Origin: DATLLN01 sp963797175
GTDB lineage: Bacteria > Actinomycetota > Thermoleophilia > Gaiellales > JAICJC01
Length of the DNA stretch: 64,000 bases
Assembly: GCA_963797175.1 (NCBI GenBank)
Contig: CAWCOL010000009.1
Span: forward strand, 1,302,001 to 1,366,000
Reading direction: 5' to 3'
Part shown: piece after piece, positions 51,228-62,291 of the stretch
Layout of the letters: each line of letters opens with the position of its first letter
Numbering within the stretch: position 1 is the stretch's first letter
Position numbers and translations under genes: made by a program
Notes under the pieces: model-generated
Databases searched by the model: none
Told to the model about the DNA's origin: nothing
Seen by the model: only the letters and a program-made list of their open reading frames with translations

Positions 51228-51967
51228 GCTGGACGGACAGGATCGCACTGGTCACCGGCGGGTCGCGCGGCATCGGCGCCGCCATCTGCGAGGAGCTGGC
51301 CGCGGCCGGCGCCACGGTGGCCGTCAACTACGCCCGCAATGCCGATGCGGCTGGCGAGGTGTGCGCGCGGATCGCGTCCGCCGGCGGCACGGCGACGGCG
51401 GTGCAGGGCGACGTGGCGACGCCGGAGGGCGCGGCCGACCTCGTCGGCCGGGTCGAGCAGGACCTGGGCCCGATCGCGGCGCTCGTCAACAACGCCGGCA
51501 TCACCCGCGACGACCTGATCATGCGGCTCTCCGACGACGCCTGGCGCGACGTGATCGACACCAACCTGGGCGGCTCGTTCTTCACCTGCCGGGCGGTCGC
51601 GCGGCCGATGATGAAGCGGCGGGGCGGTGCGATCGTGAACATGAGCTCCGTCGTCGGCGTGCACGGCAACGCTGGGCAGACCAACTACGCGGCCAGCAAG
51701 GCGGGGCTGATCGGCCTGACCAAGGCGCTGGCCAAGGAGCTGGGCAGCCGCGGCATCCGCGTCAACGCGATCGCACCGGGCTACATCGCGACCGAGCTGA
51801 CCGAGGTGCTGCCGGAGGCCGCCCGCGACGCGATCCTGGCCGCCACCCCGCTGGGCAGGCTGGGCGACCCGGCAGACGTGGCCCGCGCGGTACGCTTCCT
51901 GGTCTCCGACGCGGCCGCGTTCATCACCGGTGACGTGCTCGCGGTGGATGGAGGTTTGGGGACATGA
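51220..51967 (+). CDS. fabG: 3-oxoacyl-[ACP] reductase, frame interrupted near the start
   Basis: NADPH-dependent reduction of 3-oxoacyl-ACP. The ATG at 51220 reads PELDG, then a +1 step near 51236 (GGA CAG GAT) enters RIALVTGGSRGIGAAI, the cofactor site. The catalytic Ser in VNMSSVVG and Tyr/Lys in QTNYAASKAGL are intact, with LVNNAGITRDDLIMR between. The span is 249 codons plus one base. Stop overlaps the fabF ATG, leaving no room for an acpP gene between them. Confidence 0.95.
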
Positions 51968-53205
51968 CCGACCGCAGACGCATCGTCATCACCGGCGTCG
52001 GCGCCGTCACGCCGTGCGGCCCGACCGTGGAGGACACCTGGCGGAACATCCGCGAGGGACACTCCGGCGTGTCCGTCGTCGAGGGCTACGACGGCGCCGT
52101 GCGCATCGCCGGCGCAGGTCAAGGACTTCGACCCGCAGGAGCACATCGATCGGCGGACGGCACGCCGCACCGACCGTTTCGTCCACTTCGCGCTGGCGGC
52201 AGCGAAGCAGACGATCGCCGACTGCCGACGTGGACATCGCCGCCGACGCCGACCGGATCGGCTGCTCGGTGGGCACCGGGATCGGCGGGCTGACGACGCA
52301 GGAGCGTCGCCCACAAGAAGCTGTTCGAGGCCGGCCCCGACCGCCTGAACCCGTACTGGGTGACGGCGCTGATCCCGAACATGGGCGCCGCCGAGATCTC
52401 GATGATGTACGGCACCCGCGGCCCGCTGACGACCGAGTGCACCGCCTGCGCCGCGTCGGCCATGTCGATCGGCAACGCGATCCTCTACATCCGCACCGGC
52501 ATGGCCGACGCGATGCTGGCGGGCGGCGTCGAGGCGCCGGTCGTGCCGCTGGGCCTGGGCGGGTTCGGCACGATGCGGGCGCTCTCGCGCCGCAACGACG
52601 ACCCCGAGGGGTCGAGCCGGCCGTTCGACGGCCAGCGGGACGGTTTCGTGCTGGCGGAGGGCGGCGCGGTGCTGGTGCTCGAGGAGCTGGGCCGTGCCCA
52701 GAGCCGGGGCGCCAAGATCTACGCCGAGCTGCTGGGCTACGGCATGAGCTCGGACGCGCATCACCTGACCGAGCCCGACCCGACCGGCGAGAACCCCGCG
52801 CGGGCGATGCGCAACGCGATGGCCGACGCCGGCGTGACGCCGGACGACATCGGCTACATCAACGCCCACGCCACGTCCACGCCGGTCGGCGACGCCGGCG
52901 AGACACGGGCGCTCAAGATCGCGATGGGCGAGGAGCGGGTGCGGCAGATCCCGATCTCGTCCACCAAGAGCGAGACCGGCCACCTGCTGGGCGCCGCCGG
53001 CGCGCTGGAGACGATCGTCACCGTCCTGGCGATGCGCGACGGCTTCCTGCCGCCCACGATCAACCAGACCGATCCCGATCCGCTCTGCGATCTGGACTAC
53101 ATCCCCAACACCGGCCGTGAGGCCGACGTCTCGGTCGCGCTGACCAACTCGTTCGGGTTCGGCGGCCACAACGCGGCGCTCGTCCTGCGGCGCTGGGACG
53201 GCTAG
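51964..53205 (+). CDS. fabF: 3-oxoacyl-[ACP] synthase II, frame interrupted three times
   Basis: Elongating condensing enzyme. The N-terminus RRRIVITGVGAVTPCGPTVEDTW is followed by +1 steps near 52117 (into QVKDFDPQEHIDRR), 52231 (into DVDIAADADRIGCSVG) and 52307 (into VAHKKLFEAGPDRLNPYWV). Three steps restore the original frame, and the span is exactly 414 codons. The catalytic Cys is in TTECTACAASAM (about 160) and the two His in NAHATSTPVGD (about 301) and ETGHLLGAAG (about 339). Confidence 0.93.
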
Positions 53206-53240
53206 ACGGCTCGGTTCGCAACCCTGCGGGGTGCGCCGGG

Positions 53241-53275
53241 CGTCAGACCACGGATCCCGTGGAGTCAACCAGCTA
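53241..53275. repeat. dispersed palindromic element, copy 2 (right half)
   Basis: CCACGGATCCCGTGG (53248-53262) forms the small hairpin CCACG/CGTGG and is followed by AGTCAACC, matching the right arm of copies 1 and 3 (ATCCCGTGGAATCAACC) with one change. The distal left arm seen in the other copies is not found here. It ends about ten bases before the accD ATG at 53281. Confidence 0.55.
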
Positions 53276-53280
53276 GGGCC

Positions 53281-54259
53281 ATGGCCGAGAAAATCAGCGT
53301 CGATATCAGTCGTGTCGGTGACGACGCAGGCACGCCCGGCGAGCCCGCGCCGGACGTGCTGCGCGCGGCCAACACCTGCCCCGTCTGCCGCTCGCACTAC
53401 CGCGAGGACGAGATGGTCGCCAACCTGCGCGTGTGCGCGCACTGCGGCCACCACTTCCCGGTGTCCGCCCGCGAGCGCATCGTGCAGCTGGCCGACGAGG
53501 GCAGCTGGATCGGAGATCGCCCGCGAGCTGATGTCGGTCGATCCGCTCGAGTTCGTCGACTCGCGGCCCTACCCGGAGCGGCTGGACGCCGCCGAGCGGG
53601 CGACCGGCATGCACGACGCCGTGCTGGTCGGCCAGGCGGCGATCGGCGAGATGCCGGTGGCGCTGGTGGTGATGGACTTCACCTTCCTCGGCGGCAGCAT
53701 GGGCTCGGTGGTGGGCGAGAAGTTCTGGCGCGCGGCCGAGCTCGCGGTCGACCGGCGGATGCCGCTGGTGTCCGTGGCCGCGTCCGGCGGCGCCCGCATG
53801 CAGGAGGGCGTGCTGGCGCTGATGCAGATGGCCAAGACGGTCGCGGCGGTGGACGAGGTGCGCGAGGCGGCGCTGCCCTACGTCTCGATCCTGGCGCATC
53901 CGACCACGGGCGGGGTGGCCGCCAGCTTCGCCGCGCTGGGCGACATCTCGATCGCCGAGCCGGGCGCGCTGCTCTCGTTCTCCGGCCCGCGCGTCGTCAA
54001 GCAGACGACCGGCGAGACGCCGCCCGACGACTTCGGCCTGGCCGAGTCGAACCTCCGCCACGGCCACGTCGACCTGGTGGTGCCGCGGCCGGAGCTGCGG
54101 GAGACGGTGGCCCGCGTCGTCGCGCTGCTCTCGGGCGGCACGCCCTACCGGCGGACGCCGCTCCTGCCCGACCTGGGCGCGCAGCGGGCCGTGGGCCGGG
54201 TGCTCTCGGGCGCGCGCCGTGCCATCTCGCGGCTGGGGAGCGACGATGCCGGCTCCTGA
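53281..54259 (+). CDS. accD: acetyl-CoA carboxylase carboxyltransferase subunit beta, frame interrupted
   Basis: Forms malonyl-CoA with AccA. The N-terminal zinc ribbon is CPVCRSHY and CAHCGHHF (about 34-56). Near 53512 (TGG ATC GGA GAT) the frame steps +1 and gives EIARELMSVDPLEFVDSRPY, then the carboxyltransferase core FLGGSMGSVVGEKFWRAAE, ASGGARMQEG and ISIAEPGALLSFSGPRVV. The span is 326 codons plus one base. It overlaps accA by 14 bases. Confidence 0.93.
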
Positions 54260-55092
54260 CCGCCGCTTCCGCTTCCTTCGCCGGCGCGGCCCCGACGGGG
54301 AGGCCTGGCACGCGGTCGCAGCTGGCCCGCCACCAGGACCGGCCGTACACGCTCGACTACCTGAACCGGATGTGCGACGACCTGGTCGAGCTCCACGGCG
54401 ACAAGGCGGAAGGCGACGACCCGGCGCTGGTCGCCGGCATCGGGTCGTTCCGCGGCCGGTCGGTCGCGTTCGTCGGCCACCAGAAGGGGCGCGACCTGAA
54501 GGAGCGCACCTACCGCAACTTCGGCATGGCCAGCCCGGAGGGCTACCGCAAGGCGATGCGCGTGTTCGACCTGGCCGGGCGGCTCGGGTTCCCGGTGGTG
54601 ACGCTGATCGACACGCCCGGCGCGGCTCCCGGTGTGGGTGCGGAGACCCGTGGCCAGAGCGGCGCGATCGCCCGCTCGCAGCTGATGCTGATGAGCCTCC
54701 CGGTGCCAGTCGTGGCATGCGTGATCGGCGAGGGGTCGTCCGGCGGCGCCCTCGCGATCGGCGTGGCCGACCGCGTACTGATGCAGCAGAACGCGATCTA
54801 CACGGTGATCTCGCCGGAGGGCTGCGCCGCCATCCTGTGGAAGGACGCGGGCGAGGCGAAGCGGGCGGCCGCGGCGCTGCGGCCGACCGCCGACGCCTGC
54901 CTCGAGCTGGGCGTCGTGGACGCGGTCGTGACGGAGCCGTCCGGTGGCGCCCACCGCGACCACGCCAAGGCGGCCGAGCTGCTGGGCGACGCGATCGAGG
55001 GCGAGCTGGACTCGATCGGCGCGCTGCCGGCGGTGGAGCGGCGGCGCCTGCGCCGCCAGAAGTTTCACCGCATGGGCGCCTTCGCGGAGTAG
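54246..55092 (+). CDS. accA: acetyl-CoA carboxylase carboxyltransferase subunit alpha, frame interrupted
   Basis: Partner of AccD. The ATG at 54246 opens a basic N-terminal stretch. At about 54318 (GCG GTC GCA GCT) a +1 step gives QLARHQDRPYTLDYLNRMC, the characteristic AccA start region, then VAFVGHQKGRDLKER, LIDTPGAAPGVGAETRGQSG and GEGSSGGALAIGVADRVLM. The span is 282 codons plus one base. The biotin carboxylase and carrier subunits are not in the window. Confidence 0.94.
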
Positions 55093-55117
55093 GTCTCCGG
55101 ACGCTTCGCCGTCCCGC

Positions 55118-55233
55118 GGATCCCGTGGAATCAACCTAAGACGGTTGATTCCACGAGCTGCACGTCTCTGGTAGGGGCCCAGCGAGGCTCCCAGAGCCAC
55201 GCATCCCGTGGAATCAACCATCCGGCAATCGGG
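55118..55233. repeat. dispersed palindromic element, copy 3 (double)
   Basis: Two right arms and one left arm are present. ATCCCGTGGAATCAACC occurs at 55119-55135 and 55203-55219, and GGTTGATTCCACGAG at 55143-55157. The left arm can pair over 13 bases with either right arm: with the first across a 7-base loop, with the second across about 55 bases containing CAGCGAGGCTCCCAGAGCCACGC-type sequence shared with copy 1. It follows the accA stop and precedes the sedolisin gene. Confidence 0.65.
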
Positions 55234-55252
55234 GAACCGGTAACGTAAGCCG

Positions 55253-57509
55253 ATTCGCCGCATTCTCCTCATCCTGCCGCTCGCCGCGCTGGCCTTCGGC
55301 GCGCCCGGTGGAACCGCCGCGTCGGCTGCCGCGCCCCCCGCGCGGGTCGTGGTCACTCTCGACCTGAAGCCGCGCCACCCCGGGCTCCTGCACCGTCTCG
55401 CCAGCGCCTCCAGCGCCCGGCCGCCGCTCTCGGCCGCCCGCATCGCCGACCTGTTCCTGCCGACGCCGGCGCAGGTCGCACGGGTCGAGGCGGCGATGGC
55501 CGCCGAGGGCTTCACACCGATCGACCACGCCGGGCTGTCGATGCGCTTCGCGGGCAGCGCGCCCGCGGCCGCCCAGAGCTTCGGCCTGGCCCGCGGCGCA
55601 CCGGGCGCCGCACGCCCGCCGGCGGCCATCGCCGGGATCGTGCAGGACGTCGAGGGCGTCGGCAAGGCCGTGCCGATGCGCCCCCTTGCGGTGCCCGGGC
55701 CGCGCACGGTGACGCCGTCGTGTGAGGGAGCGACCAGCCTGCACGACACGGCCGGCGGCTACCTGCCCGCTGAGCTGGCGGCACCCGGCGCCTACGATCA
55801 CGATGCGCTGATCAACGCCGGGTACGACGGCTCCGGCGAGCGGATCGCCTTCGTCGAGTTCTCCAGCTACCTTCACGCGGACGTGGACGCCTACCAGAGC
55901 TGCTTCGGGCTGAGCGTGCCGGTCACCGACGTGCCGGTCGGCGGCGGAACCACCAGCCGCGACGGTGCGCTCGAGGTCGCGCTCGACGTGGAGACGGCGG
56001 TGTCCGCCGCCCCCGGCCTGGCCGGCGCGTACGTCTACACGGCGTCGCCGATCGCATCGATGGCCTCGGTGATCAACCAGATCGTGGCCGACCAGCCGTC
56101 CACGAACGTGCACGTCGTCAGCATCTCGTGGGGCCAGTGCGAGCGCCTGCTGCCGCCGGCCCGGCTGGCCGCGACGAACGCCTCGCTCCAGCTGGCCGCA
56201 GTGGCCGGCATGACGGTGCTGGTCGCCAGCGGCGACCTGGGCAGCCTCGACTGCCTGGGGCTGCCGCCGGTGGCGGTGGACGATCCGGCGGCCGAGCCGT
56301 TCGCCACCGGCGTCGGCGGCACCTCGCTCTTCACCGGCCGCAGCGGGGCGGGCCGCGAGGTCGTCTGGAACGATTTCTTCGGCGGCGGGGGCGGCGGGAT
56401 CTCCCGCTACTGGGCCAAGCCGGCCTGGCAGAGCGGCCCCGGCGTCATCAACCCGTACTCGAGCGGCGCCCCCTGCCTGCGCTCGCCCGGCGTCTGCCGC
56501 GAGGTGCCGGACGTCTCGATGAACGCGACCGCGGGGTCGCGCGGCTACATCGTCCACTGCACCGTTGGCAACTGCTTCGGCGGTGGCTGGATGCTGGCCG
56601 GAGGCACCAGTGCGAGCGCCCCGCTCCTGGCCGGGATCGTGGCCGACGCGAACCAGTACTCGCGGGCCCATGGCGGCCAGCGGCTCGGGTTCGCCAACCC
56701 CTTCCTCTACCGGATGTTCGCCAACCATCCGGCCGTCTTCCGCGACGTCACCCTCGGCGACAACGGGCCGGGCCCCGAGCCGCCGCTATCCGGCCACGCC
56801 CGGCTACGACCTGGCCACCGGCATCGGCTCCGTGTCGGCCGAGCAGCTCGCGCTGCACCTGGCTGCGTCGGCGCCGTCCAACCCGACGCCGACGCCGACC
56901 ACGCTGACCGCCTCGCCGGGCGGCCCGCGGACGGTCTCCTACGGCACCCCGATCGTCTTCAGCGGCCGCCTCACCGACGCGACCGGGGCGGTGGCGGGCG
57001 CGCGCGTCTACCTCCAGGGGCTGGACTCGCTCGGCTTCCGCACGTGGACCGACCTGACCGATGCGAACGGCAACTGGTCGATCACGCTGGGCGGGCAGCT
57101 CACCCGCAAGACGCGGTGGCGTGTGAGTTACCTCGGCTCGGACGCCCGCGAGCCGGCGCTCGTGCTCGGCTCCACCGTCTACATCATCCCGCGCATCGGC
57201 ATCTCGGCCGACCTGCCGGTGGTGTCAGGCAGGTTGACCGCTCGCGCCGGTCACGGATTCGTCCTGCGTGGGTTGACGCGACCCAACATGTACGGCCGGA
57301 CCGTGGTCGCCTACCGGCGCCGGGTTGGCTCGACCGCGTGGGTGCAGATCGCGCCCGACACGGTCGGCCCCGAGGGGCGCCTGGCGCGCGCGATCGGCAT
57401 CCCCACGCCCGGGCTCTACCAGGTCAGGTGGCGGTTCGGCGGCGGCCTCGGCGGACAGTGGGTGAGCTCGGCCTCGCCCGCGATCGGCATCCGCGTCGTG
57501 GCGGGCTGA
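55253..57509 (+). CDS. exported sedolisin (S53) serine-carboxyl peptidase with Ig-like C-terminus, frame interrupted
   Basis: A signal segment (ILLILPLAALAFGAPG) is followed by a pro-kumamolisin-like domain (about 40-160) and the S53 catalytic domain. The Glu/Asp pair is in LEVALDVETA (about 240), the catalytic Ser in GGTSASAPLLAG (about 451), and the calcium site is around FRDVTLGDNG and GYDLATGIG. A +1 step near 56795 (CCG CTA TCC) restores YPATPGYDLATG. The last 200 residues are beta-rich Ig-like repeats. No ATG/GTG/TTG precedes the signal segment; ATT at 55253, about six bases after a TAACGT -10-like element, is the first option. Confidence 0.82.
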
Positions 57510-57536
57510 CCGGGTCGCACCGGTAGAGTTCGCCCG

Positions 57537-58595
57537 GTGACGCGGGGCCTCAACCGCCCAGAGCAGCTCTCCCTCCTGGCCGCGGCGCTGGCGGCGGCCG
57601 CGACCGCAGGCGCCGCGCTGGCCGGCGCGGCCAACACGCTCGTCTTCCTCCTGTCCGCGCTGGCGCTGGTCGCGCTGGCATGGATCGTCGGCGTGGCCAC
57701 CGAGCAGCTGGGCGAGAGCGCCGGGCCGAAGATCAGCGGCGTCCTCAATGCCACCTTCGGCAACGCCGCCGAGCTGATCATCACGATCTTCGCGATCCGC
57801 GCCGGCGAGCTGGAGGTGGCCAAGGCGTCGATCACCGGTTCCATCCTCGGCAACACGCTGCTCGTGCTGGGCGCCTCCTTCCTGCTGGGCGGCCTGCGCA
57901 ACGGCATCCAGACGTTCGACCGCCGGGTGGCAGGGATGAACGCGTCGATGCTGATGCTGGCCGCGATCGGCCTCGGCCTGCCCACCCTGTTCGACCGCGT
58001 CGGCGATCACAAGAACGTCCAGGCGGTCAGCGACATCACGGCCGGCGTGCTGCTGACGCTCTACGTGCTGATGCTGATCTTCTTCTTCCGCACGCCGGAG
58101 GCGGGCAGGGAGGGGGCCGAGAAGCACGGCGTCTCCCACTGGAGCGCCCGGCTGGCGATCATCGCGCTGCTGGCGTCCACCGGCCTGGTCGCCGTGATCG
58201 CGGACATCTTCGTGGGCACGCTCGACCAGGTCGTCGCCGACGTCGGCATCTCGGTCGTCTTCCTCGGCCTGATCATCGTCCCGCTGGTCGGGAACATCGC
58301 CGAGAACGTGGTCGGCATCAAGATCGCCTACCAGAACAACATGGACTTCTCGATGCTGGTGTCGCTCGGCTCGTCGCTCCAGATCGCGCTGGGGGTCGCG
58401 CCGGCACTGGTCTTCATCTCGCTGCTGACGCCGCACAACTTCGACCTCGTCTTCCCGGCCATCCAGGTCGTCGCCCTGGTCGCGGCCGTGCTGATCACGT
58501 CGCTGATCGCGATCGACGGCGAGTCCAACTGGCTGGAGGGCGCGCAGCTGATGGCCGTCTACGCGATCATCGCCTCGGCGGTGTGGTACCTGTGA
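57537..58595 (+). CDS. calcium/proton exchanger (CaCA superfamily), first of a pair
   Basis: The 352-residue membrane protein has about eleven hydrophobic segments and the two repeated ion-binding motifs LNATFGNAAELIITIFAI (about 67-84) and LVGNIAENVVGIKIAY (about 252-267), typical of Cax-type Ca2+/H+ antiporters. GTG start; intact. Its stop overlaps the second exchanger gene as GTGA. Confidence 0.9.
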   Translation: MTRGLNRPEQLSLLAAALAAAATAGAALAGAANTLVFLLSALALVALAWIVGVATEQLGESAGPKISGVLNATFGNAAELIITIFAIRAGELEVAKASITGSILGNTLLVLGASFLLGGLRNGIQTFDRRVAGMNASMLMLAAIGLGLPTLFDRVGDHKNVQAVSDITAGVLLTLYVLMLIFFFRTPEAGREGAEKHGVSHWSARLAIIALLASTGLVAVIADIFVGTLDQVVADVGISVVFLGLIIVPLVGNIAENVVGIKIAYQNNMDFSMLVSLGSSLQIALGVAPALVFISLLTPHNFDLVFPAIQVVALVAAVLITSLIAIDGESNWLEGAQLMAVYAIIASAVWYL

Positions 58596-59639
58596 CCCGC
58601 TTCCAGGTCATCGGCTTCTCGCTGATCTTCACCCTGGCGGCCGTCGCGCTGGGCATGCGCGCCGTCGGCGTCGCCGGACAGATCGTCTTCGTCGTCGCCG
58701 CGTTTGCGGTGGCCGGGCTGGCGTGGGCGCTGGGCGTCGCCACCGAGCAGGCGGGGGAGAGCACCGGCCCTCGGGTCTCGGCGTTCCTCAACGCCAGCTT
58801 CGGCAACCTGCCCGAGGTCGTCATCCTGGTGCTCGCGATCAACGCCGGCCTGGCCGACATCGCGCGCGCCTCGATCATCGGCTCGGTGATCGGCAACGTG
58901 CTGCTGATCCTCGGCCTCTCGCTGATGTTGGGCGGCTGGAAGAACGGCATCCAGACGTTCAACGAGCGGGTGGCCGGCATGAACTCGTCGATGCTGATCC
59001 TGGGCGTGGTCGGCCTCGGCATCCCCACGCTGTTCTTCGCCGTGCACCACGACGTCCAGGCGGAGCAGCTGTTGTCACGCTGGACGGCGGCAGCGCTGCT
59101 GTTCTGCTACGTCGCCTACGTCTACTTCTCGTTCACGACGCCCGGACTCCAGTTCGCGGATGAGCCGGGTGAGCAGCGCTGGTCGCGGCGGCAGGCGATC
59201 GTGCTGCTCGGCCTGACCGCGATCGCCACCGGCGTCGTCAGCGAGGTGCTGGTGCACTCGATCCAGCCCACCATCAAGGCCTGGGGGGTGCCGCGTGAGT
59301 TCATCGGGATCATCGTCGTACCCTTCGTGGGCAACGTCGCCGAGCACTTCTCGGCGGTGCGCCTGGCGTACCACAACCGCCTCGATTTCGCGATGGGCAT
59401 CGCCTACGGCAGCGGCATCCAGATCGCGCTGCTCGCGAGCGGGGTGGCGGTGTTCGCCAGCATCGCGCTCGGCAACGAGATGGCGCTGGTGTTCGATCCG
59501 CTGCAGCTGGCCGCGCTGGGCACGGCGGCGCTGGTCTCGACGCTGATCGCCCGCGGCGGTGAGACCAACTGGCTGGAGGGGCTCCAGCTGTTCACGATCT
59601 ACCTGGTGGTCGGCCACCGCCTTCTGGCTTCTGGGATGA
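58592..59639 (+). CDS. calcium/proton exchanger (CaCA superfamily), second of a pair, frame interrupted at the end
   Basis: A paralogue of the preceding gene (shared GIQTFxxRVAGMNxSMLxL and NWLEG-LQL text) with motifs LNASFGNLPEVVILVLAI and FVGNVAEHFSAVRLAYHN. The frame holds to YLVVG near 59610. A +1 step at GGC CAC CGC then gives TAFWLLG and a TGA at 59639 that overlaps the MFS ATG. The span is 349 codons plus one base. As written it would read on into the next gene. The two proteins may form a heteromeric exchanger; that is inference. Confidence 0.85.
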
Positions 59640-60846
59640 GCCTGCCCGGGACTGCGGGACTTCCGGCTGCTGTGGGGCGCGGCGGCCGTCTCCTGGATCG
59701 GCGACGCCGTCGCCTTCCTCGGCTTCACCTGGCTCGCGTACGACGCCGGCGGCGCGGGTGGGGTGATCGTGATCCGCGTGGCGGACAGCGTGCCCAGCGT
59801 GATCTTCGGGCTGCTCGGCGGCGTGGTGGCCGACCGGGTCGAGCGGCGCTCGCTGATGGTCTCGGCCGACCTGCTGCGGGCCGGGGCGCTGATCATCCCG
59901 ATGTCGGTCGCCTTCGCCGGCCTCCAGCCGAGCGTCACCGCCCTGGCGCTGACGATGTTCCTGGTGCGGATCGGCGACAGCTTCTTCGAGCCGGCGGCGG
60001 GCGCCCTGCTGCCCGACGTCGTGCCGGCCGGCGAGCTCCAGCGCGCGAACGCCGTGTTCGGCGCCACCTCCGAGGCGCTGACCGCGCTCGCCATGGGCGC
60101 CGCCGGGCTGCTGCTGGTGGTCGTCCCGCTGGCGCAGGTGTTCACGATCGACGCGGCGTCGTTCATGCTGTCCGCCCTGCTGATCGCGCTGATCGTGACC
60201 CGGTCGCGTGGCGGCGGCGGCGAGCAGCACCCCCTGCACGAGCTGTGGGCCGGCGTCAGCGAGCTGATCCGCGAGGCCGGCGCTGGGCATCGCGATGGTC
60301 ATGTTCGGGCTCGGCATCACCATCGGCGCCGGCATGTTCATTCCGGCGGCGCCCACCATCGTCGGCTCCACGCTCGAGGCGGGGCCGGGCTCGTACGGCC
60401 TGATCATGGCCGGGTTCGGGGTGGGGGCGATCGCCGTGGCCGGCGTGCTCTCCCGCGTCGAGGTGACCGCCAAGGAGCGGGTCTCGGTGCTGTTCTGGGT
60501 CGGGTACCCCGCCTGCTTCGTGCTGTTCGCGCTGGCCGGCAACCTGGCCGTGCTCGTGTTCGCCGCGGCGCTGGCGGGCGCCGCCGAGTCGGGCGCGCGG
60601 ATCCTGCTGGTCTCGGCGATGCAGCACCAGATCGGCCCGGCCACGCTGGGCCGGGCGATGTCCGTCTTCTACACCGTGCACCGGGCGACCCACGGCGTCG
60701 GCCTGCTCACCGTCGGTCTGCTGGTGACGGTGATGCCGGTGACGCGCGCGCTGGCGATCGCAGCGGCGCTCGGCCTGCTCGCGATGGCGGGAAGCCTGGT
60801 GGCGCTACGGCCGTACCGGGTAGCTCCTGCCGTTGGTCGCCGGTAG
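59636..60846 (+). CDS. MFS-type transporter, frame interrupted twice
   Basis: The ATG at 59636 reads SLPG, then +1 near 59652 (GGG ACT GCG) gives LRDFRLLWGAAAVSWIGDAV, the first helix. A second +1 step near 60283 (GGC GCT GGG) gives LGIAMVMFGLGITIGAGMF. About ten to twelve hydrophobic segments, with the loop motif VVADRVERRSLMVSADLLR between helices 2 and 3 of the MFS_3/enterobactin-exporter-like group. The span is 403 codons plus two bases. The end overlaps the convergent toroid-protein gene by 42 bases. Substrate unknown. Confidence 0.83.
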
Positions 60847-61684
60847 CACCTGCGACGTGACCCAGGCGGGCGTCACGGTACGCCCGGGCTGGTAGTTGAA
60901 GGCGCCGCTGGGCAGCCGTCGCGCGACCAGGTAGGACAGCGCGCCGCTGTTCGAGAGGCTGCACTTGCGCCGCGCCTGCACCACCCACGAGGTGGACTGG
61001 CTGTCGGACGCCGCGGCGGGGCCGAGGGCGTAGCCGTGGTCGCTGCGCTGGAGCGCGTGCATGTAGCCGTACGCCCCGGCGACCGCGTTCCAGGCGCAGG
61101 GGATGCCGGACGAGCGCAGCGCCATCACCGCTGCGGCGGTGTCGTTCGAGTCGGCCGCGGCGCCTGGCGCGTAGCTGTACCCGCCGCCGGTGCCCTGCTG
61201 CGCGCGGATGTAGTTGAGGCTCTGGACCGGCACCGGCGAGTTCGCGGCGCGGAGGGCGAGCACGCCCCAGTAGGTCGAGTTGTTGAACTGGCCGATGCGG
61301 CCGTTGCTCGCGATCCCCCCACGCAGCGCCGCGACCAGGTTGCGGCCGCCGAACTCGTACGGGCTGCGGCCCATCGCCACGGCCGCGAGGATGGCGCGCG
61401 CCAGCGAGTAGGCGTCGTCGAACCCGCTCGCCCGCGCGGCCAGGAACGCCGCGGGCGTGTGCCCGCCGCCGAGGTGCCACAGCCCCGGCTTGCGGCCGGC
61501 CGCCGTCAGGCCCATCGCGGCCCACTCGGTCAGGCTGACCGAGGGCGTGCTGGTGCCCGCCTCGGCGAAGCCGCCGGACGGCGTCAGCCGCGTCAGCCAG
61601 GTAGTCGGCACCGGTTGACGCGGTCGCGGTGGCGGGGAGGATCAGCGATGCCAGCACCGTGAGGATGAGGACGGTTCGTCTCAT
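60805..61684 (-). CDS. exported prenyltransferase/transcobalamin-like toroid protein, frame interrupted
   Basis: The ATG at 61684 gives a signal peptide (RRTVLILTVLASLILPATATA). A +1 step near 61595 enters LTPSGGFAEAGTSTPSVSLTEW. The mature protein consists of repeated helix pairs with the G-G-(Y/F)-x-Y/x4-D-S-x-(D/S)-T pattern: GGYSYAPGAAADSNDTAAAV, HGYALGPAAASDSQSTSWVV, GAFNYQPG.. . This resembles the alpha-toroid of squalene cyclases and transcobalamins. The span is 293 codons plus one base. It adjoins vitamin-type ECF transporter genes, so an extracytoplasmic ligand-capture role is inferred. Confidence 0.75.
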
Positions 61685-62291
61685 GTCGTGCTCCAGTGGT
61701 CGGAAGGTTGCGTGCAGCCGGCGGGCGTAGCGGTCAAGCATGCGGAACAGCGCCGGGCCGGCGATCAGCGCGATCACCGCGTTGCCGGTTGCGTGGGCGA
61801 TGTCGAACGGGATGCCGGTGGACACGAAGGCGAGGAAGGAGGTCGCGTCGGCGTTCTGCCCGAGCGCGCTCCATGCCCAGACGTCCATCAGCCAGTCGAA
61901 GCCGAAGCCCCAGACGATGCCGAAGGCGATCAGCGCGGGCCGGTTCCGCAGCAGCGGCCCGAGCAGGCCCGCGGTGCCGCCGACCAGCCCCCAGCCGATC
62001 ATCTGCCAGGGCGTCCACGGGCCCTGGCCGAGGAAGGTGTTCGACAGCACGCGCCGCCGTGCCGCCGACGGCGATCCCGGCGCGCGGGCCGAGCGCCGCG
62101 CCGGTCACCGCCACGATGATCGTCACCGGCTGGACGTTGGGGATGAAGGCGAACAGGACGCGTCCGCCGGCTGCGGCGGCGGCGAGCGCGGCGATCAGCG
62201 CCAGCTCCTTGCTGCGGTTGGGGCCGCGCTCGATCGCCGCGACGCCGATCAGGACGCAGCCGATGGCGAGCAGCAGGATCACGCTAGACAC
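61681..62291 (-). CDS. ECF transporter substrate-binding (S) component, frame interrupted
   Basis: A small membrane protein with about six hydrophobic segments. The GTG at 62291 starts SSVILLLAIGCVLIGVAAIE. A +1 step near 62055 (GCG CGT GCT) restores the family text VLSNTFLGQGPWTPWQMIGWGL. As written the frame then runs into the downstream toroid gene. A second +1 step near 61710 would end it at TGA 61681-61683, overlapping that ATG as ATGA. The span is 203 codons plus two bases. The GPWTPWQM signature marks a group of S components placed with ECF ATPases; the substrate is not certain. Confidence 0.75.

Noticed and set aside
60707..62050. A fusion of the ECF S component with the secreted toroid protein
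   Set aside because: The same frame runs through both, but a complete signal peptide begins at 61684 and a TGA in the +1 frame overlaps that ATG, so two genes with frame errors explain it better.
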